From positions 23,155,161 to 23,219,160 of the forward strand of contig CM057167.1 in assembly GCA_029962745.1 (NCBI GenBank): a stretch of 64,000 nt of DNA, given 5' to 3'. Shown here piece after piece: positions 22,767 to 35,125 of the stretch. The position numbers and the translations under genes were made by a program. This stretch comes from Echinometra lucunter (taxonomy: Eukaryota > Echinodermata > Echinoidea > Camarodonta > Echinometridae). How positions within the stretch are numbered: position 1 is the first letter of the stretch; the number at the start of each line of letters is the position of its first letter. The notes beneath the pieces were generated by a model. That model had not been told where the DNA came from. It saw nothing but the letters and a program-made list of their open reading frames with translations, and ran no database searches.

Positions 22767-25700
22767 CTGTAATTGGAAGGAAAAGGAGCAGTGTTTAATA
22801 ATGCAAATTGCATTTTTTTCTGAAATTATGAAATGAAATATGAAAATATTCACAAAAGATATGAATAGTATTTCTACAAACTAGAAGAATAAGATCAGTG
22901 CTGAAAATGAAATCTACTTACCCATAAATTTCATTTTAAAAATGTGAGTTAGTTGATGTAGGACATCACCATACACTGTCCATGAATCAAATATTATTAC
23001 ATAAACACTGGCTGATTAAGTTATTTCATAAAACATTAAAAACGGAAAAATTGATATTGTTTTCACGAGGGCTATCTTAAGGCTTTGGAGGAAAAAAAAA
23101 TAATTATTTCTATTTTTTATTCTTTCATCAATTGCTTGGCGCAAACTGCTTTTTTACTTTGGGTAAGCTTGGTCAGCGTGACATTTATTTCGTCACTGTC
23201 TTAATTGCGCAATCTCTAGTTTTATTCTTTATGATGCCTAGTGCGTTTCCTTTTTCTTATGCTGATTTGAGTCTTTGCGGCAAATTGCTTAGCAACGCAC
23301 CTTGTATCCTTGGTTGTCATGGTCTGCAAGTGCATTTATGATGTTTATAAATTCGTATTGGCAATTAACAATGCATTATAAGAGTCAACTCTTCTCATTG
23401 ACTTTTGTTGGTTTGTTTGTTTATTCATGCCGATACGTAGACTATTTCAAGATATATTTATATATATGTGTACTTACTTGAGTAATTTGACCTTTTCTTT
23501 CATAGAAAGAGATTTGAGGAATGCTTCTTCTGGTTCGAGATCATCATCCTCATCATCACTGCTACCAACATATTTCTGCAATTAAATGAATATAAGAGAT
23601 GATTAGGAAAACAGAAACAAACAAATTGTCACTATCGATAACTAAATTGTAAAAAAAGAAAAGGGTATAATTTTGCAAGAAAAGGCATTTCTATTTTTTC
23701 AATGCATTTTGTTTTCTACTTTCTTCACAACAGATTTTGAAGACACATATAAATCACAATTACAAGAAAGTGAGGGGAGCAGGAGGTTGGAAAAAGAAAG
23801 TATCAAGACCATATAAGATGTCAAATTGGTGATCTAGCATTTTCTGAAGGACCACACGATTTCAGCTTCACTTTGTCAAATACATAGAAAGTCTGTATCT
23901 GTAAACTTTGTACAGTGATTTTTTATTTTTTAATGCATCCATGCTTACTGTGTTGTTGGAAAGCATTATAGGTGGACAGCAGCTTGTAACTAGATTTGGG
24001 CATTTTCACTGTTTGTCTTGGGTTACGAAAGGGGTTTAAAGTAAGTTCAGGGTTACTGACATAATCGGGACAATACATGGATTCATTCACTAAAGATCTG
24101 TCCGATCCCTCTTCTCTATTCTATGTCCCACCCCAGCCCCTTCGGCAAAGGCTTGTTCAGATATGAGGGAACAAACCCCCGCACTTTTTTTTTGTTCAGA
24201 TATGGCAGCAAACCATGCCACTTAAAGAAATGAACGCGCTTTAATGCATCAACGCTCAAATAAGAGAGATTTTTGCTATTTGTGCAGACAAACTCATGAC
24301 ATCATATTTTGCGCTAAGTTTCTAAGAAATTGATTGGTCCACAGCTTTTTTGCAGCCAGGAGGCAAAAAAATATGCCTCTTGCCTCGGCGTATTTTTTTT
24401 CCACCTCATATTCCATTCACTTACTATACAAAACTAGATGAATCTTCGACCACGCGTGGTCGAACTTTATGCCTCCGCATTACCAGATCAGAAATAAATG
24501 GCACTTCATGTTGCTTTATTTTCATTATACAATGACATTTTTGACCTTGACCTTTGACCTTGAGACTCCAAAATCTAATCAGATCATTGTCCCTCCCATA
24601 TGCATACCTGTGCCAAGTTTGAGGTTGATCGGTCAAATGGTTGTTGAGTTATGGTGAAAACGAACCATTTCTATGTACATAATGACCTCTATGACCTTTG
24701 ACCTTTGACCTTGTGACCCCCAAATCTAATCAGATCATCGTCCCTTCCATGTGCATACATGAGCCAAATTTGAAGCCAATCTGTCAAATGGTTCTTAAGT
24801 TATCGCGAGAACGAGCCATTTTTATGTGTATTATTACCTCTATGACCTTGACCTTTGACCGTGCGACTCCAAAATCTAATCAGATCATTATCCCTCCCAT
24901 ATGCATACCTGTGCCAAGTTTGAGGTTGATCGGTCAAATGGTTGTTGAGTTATGGTGAAAACGAACCATTTCTATGTACATAATGACTTCTATGACCTTT
25001 GACTTTTGACCTTGTGACCCCCAAATCTAATCAGATCATCGTCCCTTCCATGTGCATACATGAGCCAAGTTTGAAGCCAATCTGTCAAATAGTTCTTAAG
25101 TTATCGTGAGAACGAGCCATTTTTATGTGTATTATTACCTCTATGACCTTGACCTTTGACCTTGAGACTCCAAAATCTAATTAGCTCATTGTCCCTCCCA
25201 TATGCATACATGAGCCAAGTTTGAAGTTGATCTGTCGAACGGTTCTTAAGTTATCGCGAGAACGAAAACAGGATGGACGACCCGAAAACATAATGCCTCC
25301 GGCAACTACCTACGGTGGGCGGAGGCATAAAAAACGCGGTTGAGTTTGTCATGTCATACCTGAACAAGCCTTAGAGGGGTAAAAAAATCTTCAAAGAAAT
25401 CTGACCTGATTTTTCGCTTCCCCATCCACCTTCCTTCCAAGGACATTCTGTTTGAGGGCAAGTCCATCTCTTCTCATGTCGTCCATCAGATCAGACTTGT
25501 CGGTGCTAGGTCCGGCAATCTCCTCCTCTTTCGTCTGGTCAAACAATGGACACTGTGGATGGAAGTGAGAAGAATAGGTAAGTCATCAGAACAGTGCAAG
25601 ATTTGAATTGCTATTTCAATGCATCCCGCTGGTTCCAATTTTTTCTTACTTGTGATTTTCATTACAGATAAAACATACAATCTTTAAAACTGAGAGTAAT

Positions 25701-28700
25701 GCCGGAAATTTGTTTACAAATTATAAATTTCTCTCATTAAACTTCTTTATTTATCATCAGAACAGTTTACCCCTCATATCCTTCCTGCTTCTGAAGTTAA
25801 CCTACACATGTACTCTGAATACTCCTTTTTGAAGACACCGTCTAAGAATTTCTACTTTAACCAGGTGAGTATGATCTGATTTTGGTATAACAAAACTATT
25901 TTCACAGACTCTAGCTCGAGTTATCTCATTCTTAGTGTTCAATGGGTTAAGACAAATACTGTAAACTCTTGTTATTTTTGTGTGATTAAAGTTTCGCGCT
26001 GAGCAACCCAAGAATATATTTGCGGGTTCTTAATTCATGCTGCACAATTACTCCCTTGCAAAAGTGCAAGATTCGATTTGATATTTCAATGCATATGAAA
26101 TAATGCTACTATTTTCGGGAGTTCTAGAATTTGTGCTTGCCAAAAATAGTGCGAAATCTGTGAAAACTAATTTACCGCAAATATTTCTGCATCTACAGTA
26201 ACCAAGGGTTTTCTTCAGGAATTCGACACTAACAGCACAGCTCCTCACTAACCTATTGTCACGGAGGGTAAAAATTCAAATTTTTGGGGGGTCTACATGT
26301 ACATGTAAGTGCATCAATTTCCATCAAACCTCTGATAATACTTTGAAATCAGAAAGGGGTGGGGGTTGAAGGGGGGGAGGGGGTGGCTGCTTGAGCGAAA
26401 GTTAAAGGGCTCATGCTTATCATTCACCTTTATTTTCAAACTCTGCCTACAGAAACTTGGTAATTGTTTCTTCTTCTTTCTGTATTACTTCCTTTCTTAC
26501 CTCATTTTCTTTTAACCTTTGAACACTCAGACTTCCCAACCTTTCTGACTGAAAAATAGGGATGATTTTGCTCAAAATAAGGAAAGAAACAGCATTCCCA
26601 CAGGAGAGTGTAGCAAATTTATAAAGAAAAATAGGAAAATCATATTAAAACAAGAGCTTGGAATGGTCAAAATTCAGATTCTTTCTTCCAAATTCAGAAT
26701 GGTTAGGAGGTCTGAACACAAAGCCTGAGATAACTAAGGTTAGGGTCTTTGGAAAATGTGTGTTATACTGAAATCAATTTGTGCTCAAGGGATTAAACAT
26801 CATATATTGGTCAAATAATCATCAAAGCAAGAAGGAAATGGATATCCATACCTCTCTGTCAGTGTTGACATGGCCCCACTTATGGCACCTGATACACTTG
26901 ACATTGCGAACGGCTATACCGAAGGGTTGGTCTGTGACTTCCATGTCCTTGGCGTATCCTTCTCTTGGAGCCCCTCGCTGCCATTCAAATTTGTACTCCT
27001 GATCGCCACCATCTTCCTTCTCCTCCTGCTTCATGCCTTTGGGTGGCTCGTACATGAAGTTCAGTCCATGCTTCACTCGGACATCTCCCATAAGTTGCCT
27101 GTGGGATGTGAGAGAAGGAAATGAAACGTAGATCCCCAATGACCTCCTTTGTCTCCTCCTCAGACCTCTATAATGTATTTCGACAGACCAGGGGCAGGGT
27201 TTGTGCCTGCAAACTAGATCCACTGCGTCATCATTGTCAAAGTAATATCACTATAATTCAACTAATCACCATCAACACTTATTTTCATTATTACTAGTAT
27301 CTACTATGGATAATATCTTTGTAATTATTATCAATCAAGGTTTTCATCACTGTTTTGATCTTTATCGCCATTTATGAACATTTCTGTTATTATGATTATG
27401 AATATTTTAATATCAGGAGGCCAGTTGGCTAAATCAGTAAAGCCTCTGCCTGCCAAACCAGAGATCCTGGGTTTGAAGCCATCCTGTGCAGATGACTGAA
27501 GCCTAAGATAGTGTTACCAGGCCCCTACTGTTTAAAAAAAAAACATACAGTGAAACCTGTATATAAAGACCACCCAAGGGAGAAAAGAAACGCAGTCTTT
27601 ATGAGCAGGTGGTCTTTATGGACAGATTCCTTTAATACACGTTTCAATGGGAAAAAATATTCAAGGGAAACAAAAGTTGTGGTCTTTTTAGGCAGGTGGT
27701 CTTTCTATACAGGTGGTCACTAAAGCAGGTTTGACTGTATTATGTTTCAATGGAAAACACTCCATCCCTCGGATAGGACGTTAAATAGTGGCCCCCTTGT
27801 TGAGTAGAATCACCACCTATTGTAAGATAAGAACCACTGCACTACTCAAAGAAGAGTAGGGGAAAATCCTGGTGCAGTGGTACATTCCCAGTTACAGGTC
27901 CATGTAGTGTAGTTGATCACAGTGATTAAAGACATTGGTTAACATTGTTATGATTTTTAAAAAATCTCATTTTGTTACCTGAAAATGGGATAAACATAGG
28001 GATTATAGTGTAAAAATACCAGTCTGAAAGTTTCAGAGTATAATATCCAAGGGAAGTATTTTTAAATATTAGAAATATGAACCAATGTTTGAAAAATATA
28101 TGAGGGTCAGTTGCACAGACCGGACATAAGGAGTGTGCATGCGCGGATGGCTCAATGGAGAGCACTGTGTGTATTGGCACACGGCACGCGGCAGAAGGCA
28201 CATAACGGTATTCTTGAATTCGTGCAAACGGTCCTCTTAGTTCACTGTCTCTCGAGACGAAAGCTAATTAAATCGCGGTTTGCGTTTAACTTACAGTTTT
28301 TCATTCCAAATTATGGTTGGTTTCAGGGTTTTTTAGTACAAATACAAGTACTCATACACGTGTTTCATTTCAGTTTGAATTTTTTTAAAATCAGCTGCTC
28401 ACAAAGTTAGCCAATGCCTTTAAGTTTGCATTTCCCCTCCCAGGCTTAGGTGATGCCAAATGTGTAATAACAACTACATGAACCTTCTGCTCTAAAGAAT
28501 ATGTACCTGTTATTGTAGGTGTCTTGCTCTCTCTCATATTCAGCTCTTAGTGCTTCTTGTTTCTTCTTCTCTGCATCTGTCCTCTGTTCTGCCATCCATA
28601 CCTATACAAAATAATTAGAAATTCATCATGAACAAAATAGTTGGAGAAAAGAAATCAAGCAAACATGATTTTCCCTCTCAGCATGAATGGGTAGCACAAA

Positions 28701-30292
28701 GCCAACGAACTGATGTCAAGGCAAAGAAATGACACCAAAGGCACAATATGATGCCTGATGTACAAAACGTCTTGAATTTGCTGTTTTCAAAGAAGGGGGG
28801 CTTTCTAAAGAAACTAAAGAACTTAAAAACGGAAGTTAAGTGAGTTTTCAGAATATAGCCCTTTGGTTTGCAGAGATAACAGTGCACAGGAACAGATGAT
28901 TCTGTCCCCTTATGTGGTCTGTTTATTGTCCTCTCCGTAGGCTAAAATGGAAGCCATGTACAGCTTGATGAATATCAAATATCATTAAAAAAATTGAAAC
29001 ATCAAGTCACACAACTAGGGCCTTCAGTAGTGGGTAAGCGCTCTCGATCTGCCTTTCCCGAGCAGACAGGCAGGGCTCTACTACTCTGGGTAACACTGGC
29101 CATAGCAGTTTAAATTTATTAACTCAGGTTAGAAAATGCAAATACAAAGCAACTAGAAACTATAGGGTAAAAACCCATCATCAACACCACTATTCATGAT
29201 TTCCACCATTTTTGCCAAGAGCAACCTCCATACTCGGAGTCGGAGATACCCCGAAACCTAAAGGTTTTTTTCCAGCCAACTCTCAGCTTATCTTCTATTC
29301 ATTCAAATGCCAATCACTAACACATGCCCACTTATATATTTCTGATGGGGTCTAAATAACAGGGCATTATCGTGAAATAGGAAACCACTTTGTAATTGTG
29401 GTTCACTGGTTCACAATTGTGGTAGACAGGCTATTAGTAACGTTAGTGCATTCAGATCATCTTGATGCACATGCATTGGTTTCCCCATTCCCCTTCTTGG
29501 GTAATCATGCATAACTTACTTCCCGACGAGCCAGCAAACTTGAAATTTGCTCTTGATGTTGGTAGTTGGTACATGGTAGGACTCACAATTAATCCACACA
29601 GTTTCATGTCAACGGGGGTAAAATGAGCAGTTATTTAAGGGCAAATTTTACAAGCACAGCACCGCAGCCCTCTTGCCTTGGCTGCATGAGAAGGCTGCTG
29701 TGCCATGTAGGTCTACATATAATTTGTCTTGAAAAATTGCTTGTTTTATCCTGAAATTTCGCTTTCAGAATCCCTGATTGACACGAAACTGTGTCGATCA
29801 TCATTAAACCACCACAGAGAAAATTGCGGGGGGGGGGGGGGGTGGCCGCTCACCTGAGCTAGATCTACATGTATTCTTTACTATGAGTCTGACCGTCAAA
29901 GCCCAAAATCCTGGGAATACACAGTAACACACAGTCATAGACTAGGCCTAGCTATTGAATCATTTTTCCCGTAATGGCTACTATGGAGTACAAGCTTATC
30001 TTAGATAAGCTTGTACATGTATAAGTGCAGAAATGTGACCGTAAAGCGCCAATCATAATGTAAGCTCTCAATTAATTACAAGCATAACTTCATCCCAACT
30101 CCGAGGACACTGATCATTACGGGTGGGACTGATATGCACACAAACACAAACCAAAAAAAAAAGCCACTGCACTAACAACCATGACAAATGGATACCTAAA
30201 TGACTTCTAAATCATCTTACCCGTTTTATATTAGCATAGGATGCAGGGTGAAAGAATTTCTTGCACATGAAATTTGCAAAAGACTTCCCCAT
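21932..30292 (-). CDS. CIR1: CIR1, corepressor interacting with RBPJ (complete 6-exon gene)
   Basis: Exons in order of translation: 30292-30221, 28601-28507, 27098-26852, 25552-25406, 23575-23478, 22766-21932; phases fit and the product is 497 aa (vertebrate CIR1 is about 450). The start [18 protein letters not shown] is the near-invariant CIR N-terminus. Next come [38 protein letters not shown] and a zinc-knuckle-like C124-x2-C127-x4-H132-x6-C139 ([12 protein letters not shown]). After an acidic [17 protein letters not shown] segment the last exon is a long Lys/Arg/Ser/Asp/Glu-rich tail of SR-protein style. CIR1 is a nuclear protein that links the Notch effector RBPJ/CSL to Sin3/HDAC corepressors and also associates with splicing factors; those roles are known from vertebrates and inferred here. 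HROB lies upstream in the same orientation. The intron between exons 4 and 5 carries a DR1-rich repeat element. Confidence 0.95.
23478..23575 (-). CDS. CIR1: CIR1 exon 5
   Basis: [20 protein letters not shown] then [12 protein letters not shown], acceptor TAATTGCAG, donor GTAAGT at 23477. An acidic patch followed by the conserved 'FLKSL..K.K.KLL' motif. Confidence 0.9.
24466..25331. mobile_element. TIR element with 151-bp tandem array of DR1-like sites (family A, copy 1)
   Basis: The ends TTTATGCCTCCGC (24466-24478) and GCGGAGGCATAAA (25319-25331) are perfect inverted repeats. Between them lie five tandem units of about 151 bp (starting near 24541, 24689, 24840, 24992, 25143) that alternate between two subtypes (GAGACTCC and GTGACCCC after the motif), i.e. 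a dimeric higher-order array. Most units carry TGACCTTTGACC. Peptide-like frames with TPKSNQII repeats follow the array periodicity and are not taken as genes. Located in CIR1 intron 4, 75 bp from exon 4. Confidence 0.85.
25406..25552 (-). CDS. CIR1: CIR1 exon 4
   Basis: Opens CPLF after CATCCACAG and reads [20 protein letters not shown], matching the family block, ending NQ before GTCAGA (25405). 49 codons, phase 0. Confidence 0.92.
26852..27098 (-). CDS. CIR1: CIR1 exon 3 (zinc-knuckle region)
   Basis: The acceptor is ATCCCACAG, the donor GTATGG at 26851. It encodes [20 protein letters not shown] through [11 protein letters not shown]. The knuckle's last cysteine is the first residue of the next exon. 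Confidence 0.93.
27415..27545 (+). mobile_element. tRNA-derived SINE fragment
   Basis: GGAGGCCAGTTGGCTAAATC then GAGATCCTGGGTTTGAAGCC resembles box A and a weakened box B at tRNA spacing. A common SINE tail (CCTCGGATAGGACGTTAAAT, 27777-27797) follows beyond an inserted foldback. Confidence 0.5.
27547..27739. mobile_element. foldback element (ACAGTGAAACCTG ends)
   Basis: The ends ACAGTGAAACCTGTATATAA and CAGGTTTGACTGT are imperfect inverted repeats. The interior repeats AGGTGGTCTTTATG-like words four times. Similar ends occur near 32060 (AAGGTTTCACTGTACAGT) and 47015. Confidence 0.6.
27930..28419 (+). mobile_element. TTAA-flanked MITE family B, copy 1
   Basis: Flanked by TTAA (27926-27929, 28420-28423); the ends AGACATTGGTTAACATTG and AAAGTTAGCCAATGCCT are inverted. 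The whole 490-bp element recurs in opposite orientation at 55292-55763. It lies in CIR1 intron 2 and is non-coding. TTAA targets point to piggyBac-type mobilisation. Confidence 0.85.
28507..28601 (-). CDS. CIR1: CIR1 exon 2
   Basis: The acceptor is TTTTGTATAG, and the exon opens [20 protein letters not shown]. The donor is GTACAT at 28506, phase 2. It encodes the helical, charged half of the CIR N-terminal domain. Confidence 0.92.
30221..30292 (-). CDS. CIR1: CIR1 exon 1
   Basis: ATG at 30292-30290, 24 codons ending ANIKR, donor GTAAGA directly after (30220). Phase 0. Confidence 0.93.
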
Positions 30293-30410
30293 GATGACGA
30301 ATTTCCTTAGAAAAAGCAAGAACAAAATTCGTCTGCGACTCGATCGAACTACGTTTGTCTTACACACTCTCCTCGCAATTGTCGTAGATGGCGCACGACT
30401 TGAAACAACG
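30293..30410 (-). promoter_or_regulatory. CIR1 5' leader / putative TATA-less promoter with YY1-like site
   Basis: AGATGGCGC at 30386-30394 on the + strand matches the core of the YY1 motif often found near the start sites of TATA-less housekeeping genes. No TATA box lies within 120 bp of the ATG. The transcription start is not resolved. Confidence 0.3.
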
Positions 30411-31220
30411 GGAGGTGGGGGGGGGGGGGGAGATTAATTATTTTATTGTAAAAATTAAATGTTGCATCTTGCATCTTAGTAGAAATAAAGAAAAAAGTGT
30501 GGGTGTGAGTTTCGTGTATTTGGTATCATGACGACGTAGGGATGGGTTGAGGTAAAATATATGTTAGGTACCTTCCTCTGAATAATTAAGGAAGTGTGAA
30601 TTTTATTTTCCTGTTTCTTATGTTTTGAGGGGTAAATCCAAAATTATGAGGAATTGTTCAAGTGTTAATGCAGAGGCGGTGGAGCTTTGGGTTTGGACAG
30701 GGGAAAAGGAGGGGCACTTTTTGTCTGTCAAACAAAAGGTGCCCCTACACTTTTCATTGTCTGAGCCAAATGTTCCGCCTCTGATTTATTGCAAACATTA
30801 TAAATATATGTTTATTGCAAACATATAGAGGAAAGAAATATAATATTGTTAGAAAAAAATAAATAAATAAAATAAAGTCAATAAAGATGTGAACAGCTAT
30901 GTAGAAGTACTGATAAAAATCTTGATAATAAGACTCCAATAGGCCGAATGATATAATTTAGGGGTACTGCGGTTTGCATAAAATGTTTTAATGGCTTTTA
31001 GAGGTATAATTTTGATTTATTCCACCTTTCAAAGGAAGATATAATACCCTCATAAATATTCAATAAGAGTAGAAGAAAGTCAAGATAGGAGTGTTAATTT
31101 GGGGGAAATCCAAATTCCATAAATCAAACTTCTAATTTCTAAAGAATTAGTTTGGGCAGTCAAACACGACTTTGCAATCTATATGAGCTTCCTCAATCAG
31201 GAGTACCTCTTTATCTTTTT

Positions 31221-31482
31221 TTTTTTTTCTATTCCAATTTTTTTATTGATTTTCATAGATGTTGTAACATCACAAGAACAATAAATTATACAAGAATTAA
31301 ATAATTGTGTAATATCAAAAGAACAATAATCAAACATGAATCAATGTGACGATCACAAAAAATACCAGACAAGCAAACCTGATGCAAAAAAACTAAAGAC
31401 AACCTTTAGGTGATTTGGATTATACCAATATTAGAATTACAGACAATTAAAATACATTCTCAACAGGGGACCATTTTCTATA
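31221..31482 (-). mobile_element. retroposed LINE 3' end with 19-bp target duplication
   Basis: AGTACCTCTTTATCTTTTT occurs at 31202-31220 and 31483-31501, bracketing a 262-bp insert whose minus strand ends with CAATAAAAAAATTGGAATAG and an A-tail. Long direct duplication plus poly-A tail is the product of target-primed reverse transcription. The insert is truncated and non-coding; the parent family was not identified. Confidence 0.8.
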
Positions 31483-31501
31483 AGTACCTCTTTATCTTTT
31501 T

Positions 31502-32441
31502 GACTGTATAGAATGCATGATGATTAGTTAGCAGATAAAAGAGTTGATTTATCTCAGAAGTGTGTAGAATGTTTAATTGTAGACTGTGTGAGAAAATATT
31601 CATGTAGAATAATGCAATTTCTAAAGTCTTACTACTGCAAAGTAAATATTACTTCTCACTGCTAAAGAAGGTATGAATAGCTGCCTTCAGGCATACTAGT
31701 ATCTGTTTGCTTTGATCAAGACATAATTAGAAACTTCCTACCTCAATATTTTCTAAGAATTATGTTATTCCGAATTGTCTTATTATTCTTGGTGCAGTAA
31801 CCTGTTGAATACTGAATTCTAATTTCCCTCATATACTACAGGGGCACACCCAATTCCAGTTACTTGTAGCCATGTATACAAAGAATATACATCTCTGTGG
31901 TTCAAACCTTGTTACAAGGACACTGTATTATGAATTCTTGATAACTGAGGTGATTTTCTGGTCGAACATCTTGTATTCTCGTGCTTCGTTTTGCTTTGCT
32001 TTTGTTTTTTATTTGGAGATTTCAGTACATATCACAATGGTCCCAGGCAGTTTGTTATACATATAACAAGGTTTCACTGTACAGTCATGTGTGCATGAAA
32101 CTCATCATTTTGTTTGTATGTTTGTTTATTCCTTCTTTTTCCTGAAGCAAGGTGTTCTAGTTTTTTTTATCTCAGTGCAAGCATTTTGCTACTGATTTCT
32201 TATTTTGATCACATTCTACTAATTTGAAAAAAAAAAAACAATAAAAAATAAATAACACACTGGTGTACCTGTCACATGTGAAACTTTATTAAGCTTTTCA
32301 TTCTTGCATCATGATTAATACAAATTTGCTGTTATTATGTACAGGTGGTGTACCTTCTAATGGAAATGAATCAGAAACTCTAGATTGAAATTTGCTCTCC
32401 ATTCTAGGTCATGTAATAAAATACACTGTATGTATGTCTGA
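31502..32441. other. intergenic, no gene seen
   Basis: AT-rich. A word AAGGTTTCACTGTACAGT near 32068 resembles a foldback end. Nothing else recognisable. Confidence 0.4.
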
Positions 32442-32445
32442 TTAA

Positions 32446-33030
32446 AGGAGAATGCAACCCAGGCATCAGTGTGGTCTTAGTGAATGGAGATGACCAAGAA
32501 GAGTAAACAGTGAAAGTTTGAGCAAAATTGGACAATCTGTCCAAAAGTTATGAATTTTGAAAGTTTAAGTAAATCCCTATTACAGGGATCCTTGAGTTTG
32601 CAACGTTGCCAGCATCTGTGATATCATCGTGGACAACTCTCCATTCATTTTATGCATAAATCTTCAACAACAAAAAAAAGATTTTTATGAAATTTCAAGT
32701 CAGGAATCAACATAATTCTTCCCAAAATGCTTGCAGAATCGATGTAGCCATGTCATACTCAAACAACAAATCAAACAAATTTCCATTTTTCTTGAAAATG
32801 AAGAAAATGTGAAATTCTGTGTACAAAATGAATGGAGAGTTGTCCACGATGACATCACAGATGCTGGTGGGGTTGCCAACTTAAGGATCCCCACAATAAG
32901 AATTTATTTAAACTTTCAAAGTTCATAACTCTTGAACAGATTGTCCGATTTTGCTCAAACTTTCACTGTTTACTCTTCTTGTTCTTCTTCATTCACTTGA
33001 AGCACACTGATGTCTGGGTTGCATTCTCCT
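32446..33030. mobile_element. TTAA-flanked foldback with about 190-bp arms
   Basis: TTAA (32442-32445 and 33031-33034) flanks perfect ends AGGAGAATGCAACCC and GGGTTGCATTCTCCT. The arms stay paired with some mismatches through TGAAAGTTTGAGCAAAATTG and TCCATTCATTTT, leaving a loop of about 190 bp. The single strand would form a long hairpin. No coding capacity. Confidence 0.88.
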
Positions 33031-33034
33031 TTAA

Positions 33035-34114
33035 CACTCTCCCACTATCAAAAGAATGAAGAAATCATGTACATCTACTTTCTGGTGCATGTATACTTCA
33101 AAATTCTAGTTCTAGGTTCTACCCTGAACAAAATCAATGATGCTTTTAAATAATTGTGGGGAAATACTACTCTTTCTATATTTCAAAGTAAGGAGAGATA
33201 ATGCTATGAAATGTGTGCGAAAAAAAGTCTTAAAACCTTCAAAATTCATTGAAATAAACTTTACATGTATAAGGAGGGAGAAACATAGACAGAAGGGAGG
33301 CAAACAGTCCTCAGAATAATGTACCACTTTACAATAATTCCATCAAGAATTATAGTGCCTTGGTCTGAAACCTTATACATTTTCTCCTATTTTGTCGATT
33401 TTACACGCATGTTTCGTAAAGCTTTAACCCTTTAAAGCAAAACTGGCAAGAGTGAAATTTGGCTTTGAGTACATTTTCAATGTTTTATACATTCCTACTG
33501 TACCGTAATACTTTTATAGTGTACATTCTTGAATAAGAGAAGTGCTCTTCACATATATACAATGAACAGCAAATTATCACCTTTTGCGATGATCTAGGTA
33601 TTTGCTTTACTAAAAACTTAGTAAACAAAAATTACATTTATTCATACTCTGCCTTACATACATGCACATGCAAGCATAACTCATTATTTCTCATTTAACT
33701 ACAAATGCAGGCCTTCTTTCATCATAAACAAATGCAATTTATACATGTAACTATGATGTAACACTGACAGGAGCTGCATTAAATTGAAATAAAACTCTGA
33801 TTTCAAATTACAATGTATTTTATTTTCTTACATTGAGTGTATTACAGTGATTTTCTAATAGTGATTTCAACAGAAGGTCATCAAAAAACCTGAACAAATG
33901 AAGGTGAAAACTGATTTTGGCAAGTTCATCATTGTCTGTAAATCACTTTTGCCATTCAAATCATAGTTCATATCATGGTCATATCCACACCTTGAGTGCA
34001 AAGATGATGAAACCAATTCATTACTTGATTAGAGAGACATTAAACTATGAGGAGTCTCTGCATGATACTACAACTGTTAGTCATTTTGCTAATATCCTAC
34101 GTTACAAAAAAGTC
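33035..34114. other. intergenic, no gene seen
   Basis: AT-rich sequence without a recognisable repeat or supported frame. Confidence 0.4.
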
Positions 34115-34118
34115 TTAA

Positions 34119-34826
34119 CCCTAAACTAGCCGGGTCTTTTGTTTTTGGACCAAAGATCTCGGCCATCGATGACGCAATCGCGCAAAAAATCAGCACGCAA
34201 GTCACCCACAACATAATCAACAAAACTGCATATTTAATTGCTCCCAAATGATTTAAATTAATTTCTTAATTAATTATGCTAATTTATGGGTGAAATCAGA
34301 ATTTTGCTCTAAATCATTAAATAAAGCTCCAAAACTATTAATTTTTTTTTCGTCTAGACACTATTTGTAGTATTCTTAGCAAATGCATTTGAAACAAAAA
34401 ATTGGTATCGAAATTCATTTCTTATGTATTTTATTGTATTTTAAATTTCTTTGTTTTTTAAATTCTTCAAAAAATTTTTTTTCATATTCATTGGGGACAC
34501 ATTTGTGATCATAAACATCATAAAAAATTTTAATAAATCAAAGTAAAAATAATCGTACGTTTATGAATTTTGGCTGCAAACACAATTTGTCTTCAAATTG
34601 TAAATGAAATCACGTTTTTGAGCAATTTTGGTCTGACGTGCGAATACGAAATGTTATGTAATTTCGAACCACAGCCCGGATATCGCTAACTTGGTCTCAA
34701 AAGATGCGTGAGATTCGAAAGCAAAAAAGTTATGAAACGCTGCATCGACTGCTTTGCATGTTGCAAACTTGTCGTGCGAAACATCTAGAAGGAATCGCCC
34801 CCCCCCCCCCCACCGGCATTTTAGGG
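34119..34826. mobile_element. TTAA-flanked piggyBac-like element, non-autonomous
   Basis: TTAA at 34115-34118 and 34827-34830; the ends CCCTAAACTAGCCGGG and CCGGCATTTTAGGG are imperfect inverted repeats starting with CCC, as piggyBac termini do. The 708-bp interior is AT-rich, with no transposase frame. Confidence 0.78.
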
Positions 34827-35125
34827 TTAATCCTCTACAGTGGCATATGAAGGAAGAAGATGAAGAAGAAAAATCAATTTTGCTTGTCGTTGTTGATTAT
34901 TGTTCACATTTTGAATACTGGACTGCATATTCACATAGGCTATCTCATACTTTTACTTTGCAGATTGTTCCAAATTTCATCACAGACTTATACACAGGAA
35001 CTCACAATGCATGAAACACATCATATAAAAATCATGAGTGTAGACTTTGAGTCCTCAACAACATTTTGGGTTGAAATGAAAGCCAACGTTTCTTGCAGGT
35101 GATGAGATCACTGATCATTTAATTC

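Noticed and set aside
22108..22836. Plus-strand frames opposite CIR1 exon 6
   Set aside because: Shadows of the Lys/Arg/Ser-biased exon; the minus strand frame continues conserved CIR1 with correct splice phase.
24469..24958. Open frames with repeating TPKSNQII peptides
   Set aside because: They follow the 151-bp DNA repeat; the repeat is intronic and the frame breaks between units. No start context or domain.
29030..29110. Possible tRNA-like sequence near AGTAGTGGGTAAGCG
   Set aside because: Only a box-A-like start; no B box or cloverleaf could be built.
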